A stretch of 64,000 nt of DNA, taken from NCBI RefSeq assembly GCF_003589595.1, contig NW_020653766.1, positions 53,851 to 117,850 of the forward strand, read 5' to 3'. The notes beneath the pieces are model-generated. The model had not been told where the DNA came from. It was given only the letters and a program-made list of their open reading frames with translations, and searched no databases. The position numbers were made by a program, and so were the translations under genes. Source of the DNA: Hyposmocoma kahamanoa (Eukaryota; Arthropoda; Insecta; Lepidoptera; Cosmopterigidae). This document shows, one piece after another, positions 23,643 through 34,886 of this stretch (position 1 is the first letter of the stretch; every line of letters starts with the position of its first letter).

Positions 23643-26474
23643 TGCAGTTGTCGCAGTTTTAATGTTTGTTCCATAGGTAGGTAACATTAGTAGAAGCCCG
23701 CGTTTACCGCCGCGCGCCGGGCCCGCAGTTCAATGGTCGCTACACATGAGCGCTTTGTTGAGGACCACCGTTAATGGCGCGCTCTCGGTTCGTCGTCACA
23801 TGGATGTCGTATTGCACAAAACAATCTACGAAGATGTTACTGATGAAATCAAGAGTGGTGGGATGTAAAGGCTTTTGTTGAACCGAGCGCTCAGGATTTT
23901 AAATCTTTTTTCCCTCCAGATTGCAAAGCTGAGCAGAGCGCCAAAGAGCCATTTATTAAATACAAACTGGAAACATTATAACTAAGTCCATAAAATACAA
24001 CTCCTGTTCGCACAACTTACATAAATTCGCAGATTCGCCGTCATGCCGCCGCCGCATCGGTGCCGGATCGTTCTCGTGCCGTGGCGTAAAAATGGTTAAA
24101 TATTAATTTATGCCCGCACACCCTCGCTCGAAACTAGTGCTGCACAAATATCGATACTTGACAATAAAATTTTTGCTCAATATTAAATCGTATATTTAAA
24201 TGCATAAACTTAAAATAAATCAATGCACACCATTTTGTCTTGCTCTGATCATGTATTGAATATCAATATACACCAAAATAATGAAAATGGTTTGACACAA
24301 TAGTCTTACACCATCTGATACAGCGATCGCAGTACGTCAACGCTACAACATCGGGTAATATGTAGGTATATCGATAACAAATATTTGACGACAGCACTAT
24401 GTTCCTCGTCTCCTCTCTCTCGGGGTCCCAATTCTCACGGCTGGAATATGTTAAGGAATAAACGCATCTATTCTGGCCATATTCGACTTTGAAATTTTCA
24501 CTTTTCGGCCTCGACCGCCTTTACTTTGCTCAGGGATGCAGATGTTGCTCTCGCCACGTGACGCGATCGCGTTATATCGATGCGATAACTTTCCTCTTGT
24601 TCCAATTTTCAAAAGCAACCAACATGTTGAAATCGGCTCCTTAACATGTCGTGTAGCGACAAAAATAATGGATGAAATAAAAAAAAGGTGATAAGCCAAG
24701 GAACAATTCTTTTAATCTACCAATTTAGAGAAAAAAATAAAGTAGATGGGATGGTTTATTAGAGGAGTGCGCGGCGCGTAGAGTGGAGGAGTGTGTCGTG
24801 TGTCGTGTGTTAAGAAGTGGAGCTGAAGACGCCGTGAAGGGGCGCGCAGAACCAGAGATGCCTCCATCTCATCAGGCGCGCAGTGAAAGGGGGCGCAGCG
24901 ATGCGGCACGCAGCGATGATGCTCGCAGTGTTGAGGCGCGCACTGTAGAGGCCTTTGGTCCATCTACGTAACTGTTTTTCATAACTAGCTAAAGAAGATT
25001 TTGTCTTCACTGTTTCGTAACCAGTTATTAAAAGGAATATTCAATCCATATTCAAAATTCCAGTTACAGAAACGGATGCAGATTTGTTCTTTCTTTAACC
25101 AGTTACGAAAAAGGCTTACATTTTTCTCTTGTTGTATCTAGCTACAAAAGTAGGGACCCTTCTTTTTTCTTTTCATAACTACTAAAATGCTCAATAATTA
25201 ATAGGCTTAGCCACACAGCGACAGAAGTTGAAGTTAAATGTGCACCTGTTGCCCTACACCTGTTTGACGTTCTATACATTCTGTATCTCTGAAATATATT
25301 GAGCCTTTACAACACTTTGTAAAAATAGGCGAGAGACAGTCAACGTCAGAAGCATCTACTTTGCAGGCAGCGGTAGACGGGCCGAAGGGTGCAGATAAAT
25401 TTGTATGTTATCTTCTAGGAGAGCTCTTGCGGAAGATCCGGTTAGTGTTTACGCTGTCACTTTCGATCTCAGAATGACCGCTCTTAGGCGCAGGACGGGC
25501 TTTTATAGTAATTTGGGTAATTTCAAAAGTCCCAAATTCAGATCAAGAGAATTAATTATATGCGGTCAGACCGAAAAGAGGCTATTAACGAAAGATTTAT
25601 TTCGGAAAATCTCAATAGGCCCATGTCGGAAGAAAAAAATCACCATAGCCACGGAAATAACAAACACATCAAAATGTGTTAAAAATGTGAAAAATCTAAT
25701 TTATAGCTCGAATTTAAGTAATTAATGGAGAAAAATAATCAAAAAAGTTGGAAAAAGTTATAGCGCCGAAATCTGTGATGTGTAGAATATAGTAAAAAGG
25801 ACGACGGAAAATGAGGTGTGTCAGGAGATAGATTTTGAGGGCTCGTAACCAGGAAACCCATGGATGGAGATGACCAAAATAGTGATAAAAGTGACGATGA
25901 AGCTTGCCCACAGCCACAAAAATGAATGTGAATATACAGGACGAACTGTGAGTAGCATGATAATACTGCAAACAATCGAGACAAAAACTATTATTCCCAA
26001 CAAAGAGTACATTTAAAAAAAAAAGGTGAAAATGAGGTCACACACACTAAAGTTTAGAAGGAACGCTTCTGCGATTAAGTATTTAATCGCAATGCCAATT
26101 AATATTTCAATTAGACTTAGAAAGTTGTTGTAATGTCCACTTTTAAATAAAACGTATAAGTGAGAGATGACGTAACAAAAAATCAAAGTGTACTCTTACT
26201 CTAGGACTCGGAAACGGTCCCTATGAAAATGTGCAAGAAGTCGGTGGCGGAAGAGGTAAGGGGAGAATTGACCTGCGATGCACTCAGAGCTGTTAACGAA
26301 TGAGCTGGCCGGCGGCAGCTGGTGCAGGTGCAGCGTGTATTGCGGTATGTTCCTGTGACGTGACACACTTGTCAGTTTGCTATTATGACTATTCTCAATA
26401 CCGCTTGCCCGCGCCTCTGCGCCGCCCACTGGTTGCGAAGGCCCGTGCTAAATGGACTCACGATAGTGAATGAA
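23643..26474. other. gene-free stretch with a satellite-like patch
   Basis: No coding region was recognised. Noted: a GC-rich patch at 23695-23790; a GC-rich, roughly 14-bp-period patch at 24840-24955 (GCGCGCAGTGA/GCACGCAGCGA units); a five-fold repeat of AACCAGTTAC-like words at 24960-25150; and short hydrophobic frames at 25714-26012 on the minus strand with no domain or conserved start. Confidence 0.5.
24965..25150. repeat. degenerate tandem repeat with (A)ACCAGTTAC words
   Basis: The words AACTAGCTAAAG (about 24982), AACCAGTTATTAAAAG (25019), CCAGTTACAGAAA (25062), AACCAGTTACGAAAAAG (25098) and CTAGCTACAAAAG (25138) recur every 37-44 bp. The core is a near-palindrome, TAACCAGTTA. Confidence 0.5.
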
Positions 26475-26660
26475 GTTTTAACTGCTTCCGTGGTTGAACG
26501 GTTACCTAGGCAGACAGGTCGGGAGAAATATTTGTATGGTCTACATTTATTTCTCTCGTGAGTTTGGGTGTAATTTGTGGCTGTCTATGTGTATCCATGG
26601 CACCCGCGACACAGGGTTTCCCTAGTGCGGGGCTATGTTGAGTGAGTACGTTATTATAGT
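26475..26660 (+). mobile_element. tRNA-derived SINE, family A, head deleted
   Basis: Body identical in layout to the other family A copies. The head keeps CCGTGGTTGAACGGTTACC (A-box side) but then jumps to GGTCGGGAGAAATATTTG, so the B box is missing. The deletion would abolish Pol III promotion. Confidence 0.88.
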
Positions 26661-28261
26661 CCTTGTGTTGGAAACAAATTTACCATAAAATAATAAAGTT
26701 CAAGGGGAGATGCGTCCCCTACTTAATTCTTTTTTAACTAAAATCCAGTAACCTAGATTAACTCTTAGAATAATTAATTAAATTAGAATTTCTTACAGCT
26801 TACTTAGCAAGCCTTGCCATACAAAGGTGTTCACAGGGCATCTCCATGCAAACGGCGTTACGCTCATTAGATGCTTAACTATTTAAGTAAGTCTTAAAGA
26901 GCTAATTCTTATGCGAGGAAGTATTTCAATGAATTGAGTTATTTAAATGTTCTTTTTTCTTTACTTTACAGCAGGAATTTACGTTTGTTAATTTTCTAAG
27001 CATCGGTGCAATTCCCGTCGACGCTCTGGCAGAACATTGAGTGATTACTGTCGTCTGATACATTTACCAAAATCGTATCCATATCAGTTAAAATAACTTA
27101 GTTTCAACGAAACTAGATCTTATTTACTTCCACTATAAGAAGATTAAAAAGACAGGAAAAGTTCAAACGCAAAATTAACCGAAACCCCACAAGAGTACAG
27201 CAGCACATGGCTCTGACTTTCCTCTACAAGCACGATTGGTTCGCGGAAAGTAAAACGCAAAATCTTCAACTCGAAATTCGGTTTAAAATGTAAAGCAAAC
27301 GAAATGCAAGTGTCGCGGTGTCGCACGCGGGTCTCCCGAGAACGGTCGAAGCCGCAGCTCTGCAACCGACACTGCGACAACATGGTAATGCCCCGTGCGC
27401 AGCAGTGTGCCGGACGCAAGCAAATGCTGCTCTAATATTTATCTCACTTCACTTCGTTTGTTGTCATTTACATCTAAAGTAACGTCTACTCGTAGAAGCT
27501 AAGCGCGGCGTGTTCAAATATTTGCGTGCTCGTGTTGAGGTAAATTTTAAAATAATGTAACGAAACTGCAGTTGCGCTTGTATCATTTAACTTGAAACAG
27601 TGCAAGTTTTTACATCATGTTTTTATGGTTTTGACAGACCAATAGCACACACTGTCACTGTCACAATATCAACCAGCCCTTGCAATCAAATAATTAAAAT
27701 TGTACCTAGACACGCAGCATCTATTTGACTACATTTTGCGTCAAACAACATGTATATCAAGCACCAACAAAATAGAAACCACATTCTGCACTCGAGCACA
27801 AATAATTATTACACAGAGCGCACGGAGCTCCGGAGAACATTCACACGCGCTCAGCGAACGCCACTTGTTAAGCCAACCTGTTCAAATTTCCCTAGCTTCT
27901 GGAACCTTCTCGAGAGTGTAGTGCAATTAATGCAACGTGCATTCGCTTTAAGAGACGTAACGCACGTCATAATATCGTAAGCTTGTATCAAACGAGATCC
28001 TGCAAGTGTGGCGCACCCCGGGCAACGTACGGGCAACGAACGGGCAACGAACGGCGAGTACCTTACGCCGATTGGCAAATCCTTTTAGCACGATTCAAAT
28101 CCTAAATTCAAATTACTATAATTCACGATGACAAATATATTAGTATATGCCGTCGATACGACAAGAAGAAGTAAGAAGAAGAATCCGTACCTAACGGTGA
28201 AGGGAAACATCGTGAAGTTAAATTTGTTTTGTCGAAGATATTAACTAACAACCCTTAGATT
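26661..28261. other. gene-free stretch
   Basis: No coding region was recognised. A GC-richer patch with a three-unit tandem GGGCAACGWAC lies at about 28019-28052. Another GC-richer zone lies at 27310-27420. The rest is AT-rich. Confidence 0.55.
28019..28052. repeat. short tandem repeat, 11-bp unit
   Basis: Three consecutive units GGGCAACGTAC, GGGCAACGAAC, GGGCAACGAAC. Confidence 0.8.
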
Positions 28262-28320
28262 CTTCTTAGAGGAAACCCGTACCCAGCAGTGGGACGGATA
28301 TATCCATGCATATTCTTGTC
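28262..28320 (+). mobile_element. SINE family C, 3' fragment
   Basis: AGAGGAAACCCGTACCCAGCAGTGGGACG matches the 3' region of the SINE at 62390-62720 (read on minus: AGAGGAGACCCGTGCCCAGCAGTGGGACG). Only the tail portion is present here. Confidence 0.65.
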
Positions 28321-28854
28321 CGGAACTTTATGCTCGGCGTATATTTTAAAACTCTGTTCTGAAACAGTCATGTGCGTGAAAGGAACAGAGTTACGACGAC
28401 GCACTGCCCTTATTATTGGAGCTGGTGCATCAAGTATTGAATGAAAGCTCATGAACAAAGAAATCACGCTTGAACAAAGAAAAAGGGTGCATTATTGCAA
28501 CCGTTTTAGTGCAGTAGTGGAACCAGTGGAACCAAGTGGTGGAATAGATACCTACCGTTTCTTTTATTTGGTTGCAAGCATATTCCGAAGCGACAGAGAC
28601 AAATTATATTCAAGATGTACGTAAAAAACCCTAATTTGAATAACATTTTGATCTGTGTTGAGTACTAGTAATAAAGTTGTAATACGGAATTTTTGCTATA
28701 CAAATGCTGGAGTGTAAACAAACTCACGGACTCTAACAAGCACCTCATAACACTTGCCTATTAGGGATGCATGTGCTACGGCCGAGGGCGGGCGCCGGGG
28801 GAGAGGGTTTACTGCAGGCGCAGGCGGGCGGATGCGCTCGCATGCTATAATTGC
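28321..28854. other. gene-free flank of the BEL element
   Basis: AT-rich, then a GC-rich run at 28775-28850 (GAGGGCGGGCGCCGGGGG, GCAGGCGCAGGCGGGCGG) directly beside the BEL insertion site. Nothing coding was recognised. Confidence 0.55.
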
Positions 28855-29082
28855 TGTACGGTTTGTTCACCTTTCAATGATAAGAGTATGATAGAATGTG
28901 AAAGTTTATTGCTAAAAGAACTGCTAATATGATAACTGATAGATGGAATGTGCAATGGCTCGCGAGTGAATTTTAGAACTAAAGTGCATTTCGTAATTTA
29001 TGCATTTCTGTTACATTGACCTAATAATCGGCCAATGGCGCAATGTGCTTATCCTACAAAATGTGCGTTCGTGTATCGTACA
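28855..29082 (-). repeat. 3' LTR of BEL element
   Basis: 228 bp, TGTACG...CGTACA. It is the same length as the 5' LTR and differs from it at roughly 17 positions. The flank at 28850-28854 is ATTGC, duplicated on the other side of the element. Confidence 0.95.
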
Positions 29083-29399
29083 TGTTCCAGCAGAGGAAAA
29101 AGGAAGCGTGTTAGAATGGTATATATAAGATGCATATAACTGATATGTTAGATAATGATAATGTGATACAATTAAATGACCTTAAATATTGTACATGTCA
29201 ACTGAAATATTAAATAATCTTAAATATTTTTACATGTCAATTTAAATATTTGATTTAGGTACTAAAATGATTTCTGAAACTTGGAGAGTTCGCTTTGTTA
29301 ATTAAACTCGGGTAACGCTGATTATTAAATTCGCCATCACTTGCATCCGACACGTTGACACTTGTCCTGGGAGCATGTGCAGTGGGGTGAACATGATTG
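29083..29399. other. BEL internal sequence between 3' LTR and the nested DNA element
   Basis: 317 bp, probably the end of the env region and the 3' untranslated region. No convincing reading frame or polypurine tract is seen on the minus strand. Confidence 0.5.
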
Positions 29400-29868
29400 A
29401 TTTAGATAATAGTTCTCTATAAATGGTTTTAGAAAAAAGAAATTGTTCTTATAGACTTATTTCACTCAAACCAAAATTTTAAAACCTTCGTAATACCAAA
29501 CAACTTAAGTGTAATCTCTCTTAAGATTTACTCTTATAGTCTATATTTTAAGTTCATCTGTAGAACAACTGATTATTTTTAGTAAAATTATTCTATACAC
29601 ATCCAGTGAAGTCTATTAATACTCTAAAAACTAGTGTTCTTATGTTTATTCTAGATATATTTAATTTATAGACACTCTGTAGCGTTTGTACTTATTGACA
29701 AACACGTTATAGCGCGTCTTCAGTAGATTTTATTTAAAAAATACTACAATTAGGGTTTTTACTCTATTGGACGTTGGAAGAGTTCATGCAAAATGGATAA
29801 AGTAAAGAATATTAAAAGATCTAGTGGAGTCACCACCTTGAATATTAAGTCACATCATTCGGTACAAT

Positions 29869-30968
29869 CAGCGTTGCCAATGCCAATTGTTCAAAATCCC
29901 CTAAAATCACGGTTAAAATCCTCAAATTAGGGAAGAGCAAAGTTCATATTCCCCACAAGTTCCCCACATCTCGAATTTTCATTATTTATTAGAAATACAT
30001 CACTTAAAAATATAATAAAGAATTAAGAAACTCAAAATTTAGTAATCTATTACGTTTGCTGTGAATGTAAACAGAATGTAAAAAGTAAAACTAATTATAA
30101 AATTAGATGACCTTAAATCGTTTATTTATTTTAATAATAATAATAACGTACACACTCAACATAGCCCCGCACTAGGGAAACCCTGTGTCGCGGGTGCCAT
30201 GGACACACATGTAGACAACCACAAATTACACCCAAACTCACGAGAGAAATAAATGTAGGCCATACAAATATTTCTCCCGACCCGGGAATCGAACCTGGGG
30301 CCTCTGCATGGCAGTCTGGTATGGTAACCGTTCGGCCACAGACGCAGTTATATTAATTATAATATTAATTAGATTCAACATTAATCTGTAGCAAGTCTGA
30401 ACAAAAAATAATTTTTCTTTGCCTTACAAAATTAAGTAAATTGATTATTTGTTGTGCATTTGGTGACACTGTGTTAATGTTAGAAATAATCAATGAGTTT
30501 CGGCCTATATTTAAAGTTGACGAGTGGTAAGTTGTGGTGTGGAAGTACAAACTGCTCGGCTTTGTTTATCAATAGCTGATTTAGTTTTGCTTCATACCGG
30601 GGACCGGTGTAAGCGGGAGAAAAAATCGCGAACTCAACACGCACCGACTGGTAATTTTACAATTCAGAACCAAGTGCTCTAATAATAATAATTCTATTTA
30701 AGCTGCTTGTTAATAATACCCTCGTATTCGTCGATTAGATCTCAATTAGATCGATGTGCGATGTTGAAAAACACGTCGATATAGTCCATCACAGTGTTTC
30801 TAACAGTAACGATCAAACTAGCTATGCATCAACAATTGATAGATTAAACAAAATGATAAAATGTTAGAATCCCCATATTTCCCTCACATAGCACCAATCC
30901 CCACAAAACCCCCCATCTAGTTGAAACTCCCCACAATTTGGGGAATTCCCCACAAATTGGCAACGCTG
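29869..30968 (+). mobile_element. internal hAT-like element (copy 2)
   Basis: Ends CAGCGTTGCCAA...TTGGCAACGCTG form 12-bp inverted repeats with the CAG start usual for hAT. Flanks GGTACAAT (29861-29868) and GATACAAT (30969-30976) are an 8-bp duplication with one mismatch. G/C-run words (TTGGGGAATTCCCC) lie just inside the right end. Without the SINE it is about 0.88 kb, too short for a hAT transposase, so non-autonomous. Confidence 0.75.
30134..30350 (-). mobile_element. tRNA-derived SINE, family A, nested
   Basis: A full-length reverse copy with B box GGTTCGATTCC (read on minus near 30290). It interrupts the DNA element at a point where copies 1 and 3 read straight through (TTTATTTATTTTAATTAG). 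The tail is the (TTA)n tract at 30134-30144. Confidence 0.9.
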
Positions 30969-32355
30969 GATACAATAGTCGTAATTCGCGCTCGGGCCGG
31001 TCATGGCATTTGTTTGTTGACACATAAATTTTCATTGTGAAGTAATTCCGTGTTGTGAAAATGTGTATTGTACCATCTATCAATAGAAAACAGTGAAATC
31101 ATTGTGTGATTTAATTACATTGATACATGTGGTTGACGTGAAGAAATAACCTCAATTTTGTAATGAAAATTTTATTTCTTCCAACTTAAGTTAGGTATGT
31201 CATTAAAATATTCCTTATATTTATATGATAGGGAATGTATCCACCTTTCTAGTCATATATAACACATTCCATATAATTATACAGAATAAGGTTTTTTTGC
31301 GACAAATTGGGTTTATTCAAATATTTTTTTGACCTAATGTATTGAAAAGTTTTTTATTGCATAATACGCTCACTATTTGCTATTACTTTATAAAGGTTTT
31401 GTAATACTGTCAAAAGAAAAATAGCTTAGAAACATCGCATTTTGTAAACAATCATAAAAACTTCATAGGAGTTAATGTTCTTCTACAATATTAACTACAC
31501 TAAGGCAAGTAAAAATAATCTTTTCGTATTCTAAAGTTTTTCTATAGATAAAGCTATAGACAAAATGCTCCAACTGTGTTTTGAAAAAAGCTTTAAATTG
31601 TTATCGCCATTTTTATTTTTAAAATGATGAAGTAACCGAGAAAAATTTATTTTCTTTTTAAAAAGTAAATCTAAGTTGAAATTAGCTTGAAGGAGCCTAG
31701 AACTTCTTGGAAATGGTTTGTTTTGTGAGTTATTTTGTATATTTAAAACCGAAAATCGATAACTGTATTTTTATTAAGTTTATATTTTATACATAAATAT
31801 TTAAAATTTAGCGAGCGCATTACTTTTATGGCAGGTTTTACATCACTTTTCACAATGTATTTAAAGTCGCACGTCAGTTTGCGCTTTCTAACCGATTAAA
31901 CATTGCGCGAAAAAGTCAGAAATATTATATTTAATTTCGCCATGTTGCAATTTTGATAGTTTATATTTTGTAAGCCATTAAGCTTGAAAATTAGTATAAA
32001 AAGAATTGCGTCTTATGTTTGTAACGATTTTGTATTTTGGTTTTAAAATAGCATTACTAAGAAAACTATCATAGACTATAACATATATAAAAACTGTCTA
32101 CAAGACTAAATAAAAACTGTCTACATTCTACAAATGGTCTTGTAGCATTCTAGAAGGGTTACTTGAGAAAAAAGATAAGAATGACTCTAAACACTACCTA
32201 TAGATAGTTTTGCAAAGCACTCTTGTGATCTACTGATAAAGTTGTGCCCACTTTTACTTTAAATTATCTAGAAACCTTCTTCGAGATATCTTGAGGGAAT
32301 TAAATTCTTTTAGACATCTTATAGTATATATTTAGATATGGGTGTGCTGCTTGGG

Positions 32356-33480
32356 TGGTGTCTGCAATGAACACATGTGGGTGACGTCATCATATCGGTC
32401 ACACCGTAGAAGATCTGCTTGTGTCATAGAGAAGTATGAATCTTTCTGTATATTCATAGCAATATATTCTGATATAGGTAGTATGCTGATCATAGTGTCG
32501 TTCACTTTACGACGAATAGCGAGCAGGTGAAATGTTTCGTATAAATCTCTTGCCACTAACGGTATTCTGATTTCAAAAATGAAATAGTGATTCGTCATTT
32601 TTGCTCTGATTTTTAGCATTTGATAAAGTTTTGCTAAGGTGGTGGCTATGTTGTTAATCGGTAATGATAGATCTTTTGCTAATTGGCCTCCTATGAGGTT
32701 CAATTCATTTTGGAATTGTTCTGGGCTGATAAGGTGTACGATGAAGGATCCATGATGCAAGTCAGCTATGGTATCCAGCAAATAATCTTGAATATCTCGC
32801 AAGTTTTGTAAGATAGTGTTTCCTATAATCGCTGATAGGGCAAAACTATTGCTGTTTTCATCTCTTTCTTTCATGCTGTTAGTCATCTGCTCTATTTTAT
32901 TAATGTGTTTATTGATATATTTGTGCTGTACACTCATGGTTTCTTCAACTCTTTGTAGTAAGTTGTGTTGTGCTTCCACAATTGATGTCTGATTTCGCCA
33001 TAATATTGGCATGTGTTTCTGATTCACGCCAAGCAACTCAATATCTTTCTGATATTGTTCAGCGAATTGGTCGTCCAATACCTCCAATAACAGGCTGTGT
33101 GCTAAGTTGCCAATTCCATTGATAAGGCCGCGGCGAGCACGTGAGTGTGCCTCGTCATTCTGCTAACCAAGTAACATATGGTTATAAAGATCGAGTTCCA
33201 TATAGCCATGACGTAATTGTAACATGATAACGTCACATAACATGGACTTGTCTGTTTTGTCGCATATTCTGCCAATACTATTAAGGTATTGTTTTAACAT
33301 TTCGCAGCCTTGCCTGTATGGATCCATGTTATAATATACAATTAACTTCCATTCATTTCGACTAAGATGCATATCTGATATTTTGTCAAAATAAATGCCT
33401 TGATTGTTGTTTACTTGTGCGATGTTATGAGCGCCATGTATCGGTAATATGAGGATCGTTGTAAGTAACGTAATAAGCAT
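32356..33480 (-). pseudogene. env-like glycoprotein remnant of BEL element, one in-frame stop, 3' end disrupted
   Basis: Reading from 33480 there is a short hydrophobic leader (a plausible signal peptide ending near residue 17), then an ectodomain-like part of 105 codons ending at a TAG (33165-33163). The same frame continues beyond the stop. There a basic RARR tetrapeptide is followed by a glycine/isoleucine-containing stretch, consistent with the furin-type cleavage and fusion-peptide layout of insect retrovirus-like and baculovirus F-type env proteins. A helical, coiled-coil-like region follows. The frame is cut at 32356 by the nested DNA element before any membrane anchor. Position after integrase agrees with env. 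Envelope identity is inferred from layout, not from a search. Confidence 0.6.
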
Positions 33481-33599
33481 TGCTTTAACGCTCGAAATGA
33501 TGTTTGTCGTTTTTTTTTATTTCTGAATTTAGATCCGTGGGCTTTGTTGATTCTCTTGTTGTGACGTTTCATTTACAGGTAACGGTGATAGTTTTACGA

Positions 33600-34884
33600 T
33601 GGGTCTCTGTATGATGCCGTTTTTCATTTTGACGCTCACCACTCGGACGTGCCCATCCTTTCCAGGGTGTAGGTTTACTATCCTACCGAGTGGTCACTTT
33701 CCAGCTGGTAAGTTTGTGTCATGGACAATGACGATATCGCCAACTTTCTGATTCTGCTGCTGCTGTTGCCATTTAGATATTGCTGATATAATTGGCACAA
33801 ATACTCTGCTTTCCATCGTTTCCAAATGTCGTTAAAAATTTTATTTGTTGTTGCCACCATGTTCTTGTCTCTTTCTGTTTCCACAATTGTAAGGGTGGAA
33901 CCGCTGGTTAGGAAGTATGAAGGAGTGAGGTAGTCTAAATCATCTGGATCTTCTGATATTGCGACGAGGGGTCTAGAATTTAGACATGCTTCCAACTGCG
34001 TGAGTAGAGTAGAGAATTCCTCGTACGTGAGTTTTAGTTCTCCAAGGACTCTCCGTGAATGATGTTTCAAGCTTTTCACAGCCGCTTCCCACAGTCCACT
34101 GGCGTTTGGCCATGATGGTGCATTGAAATGAAATTTGATCTCCATTTCAACTGCTTGTGAATAGAATTCGTCGTCTAATGTTGAAGATTGATAATTTCTT
34201 TTTGTAGAATGTGACTCGCTCCCAGGAAATTCGTGCCGTTGTCACAGTATATGTGGCGTGGTGCTCCTCGACGAGCAGACATTCTTCGTAGTGCTGCTAG
34301 AAAGGCTGATGATGATAAATCCGAGACAAGTTCTAGATGTACCGCCTTCGTCACCATGCAGACGGAAACGGCGATGTATCCTTTGGTGGTTTTGATTCCC
34401 CTTCCTTTATTAGCTTTTACATCGACATAGCCAGTGAAATCTCCGCCTGTGTTGAAGGACCACGTAGCAACCCAACCCGTCCCGTAGGGTTGCTACGTGT
34501 TGCTGGTAAGTCATCCATCAATTGTGTCTGCTTTACAGGATCGTGGCGCCAGCAGATGACACATTTGCGAAGACGTTTCTTCACTGCTCTGTTTTCACCT
34601 ATTACCCAATAGCGCTGTCGGAGACGAGCCAGAGTCAGGCGTGCTCTACCATGAAAAGTGTCTCTATGAGCTTGATCTATAAGCAAGTTCGTTAGATGAC
34701 CGTCAGGGGGACAGTTAGGGGATGCTTCATGTCTTCGTTAATCTGCGCGCGTTCTTGATACGACCACCGACCCTGAGTAATCCATTTTGATCTAAAAATG
34801 GTGTTATGTTGAGTAATTTGCTCTTCATCTCAATTTGTTTCTGATTTTTGAGGTTGTATACTTCTTGAGCAAACTCAACTAGGT
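33600..34884 (-). pseudogene. BEL/Pao integrase, frameshifted
   Basis: From the 5' side: FLDQNGLLRVGGRIKNAR and the H...H...C..C zinc-binding region (AHRDTFHGRARLTLARLRQR, KCVICWRH) at about 34800-34530; the catalytic core with KAVHLELVSDLSSSAFL and YCDNGTNFLGA at 34357-34175; then APSWPNASGLWEAAVKSLKH (34130-34070); and a C-terminal DUF5641-like domain (VGDIVIVHDTN, LGRIVNLHPGKDGHVRVV) to about 33600. At least three frame changes separate these blocks. A TGA stands where the C-terminal domain usually has Trp. A 39-bp perfect hairpin sits between the zinc region and the core. The enzyme would insert element cDNA, but here it is inactive. Confidence 0.9.
34461..34499. repeat. perfect 13-bp hairpin inside integrase
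   Basis: CACGTAGCAACCC at 34461-34473 and its exact reverse complement GGGTTGCTACGTG at 34487-34499, with a 13-nt loop. The codons it adds do not correspond to conserved integrase residues. Confidence 0.85.
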
Positions 34885-34886
34885 AT

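Larger units (their letters stand above)
29400..32355 (+). mobile_element. unclassified DNA element, copy 2 (nested in BEL env)
   Basis: Colinear with copy 3 (inverted) over its whole length apart from a missing left terminus (about 55-100 bp). It begins at ATTTAGATAATAG, and the right end is GTGTGCTGCTTGGG. It contains the internal hAT-like element (29869-30968), itself carrying a SINE. It lies between the env remnant and the 3' LTR of the BEL element, so it inserted after the BEL element. It has no recognisable transposase. Confidence 0.8.

Noticed and set aside
24451..24699. 82-codon minus-strand frame ending in a basic segment
   Set aside because: I looked for transposase or DNA-binding motifs and could not match any family.
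25714..26012. Three overlapping hydrophobic minus-strand frames that could suggest a membrane protein
   Set aside because: Hydrophobicity follows from AT-rich codons. No conserved motif, start context or splice sites were found, and no frame dominates.
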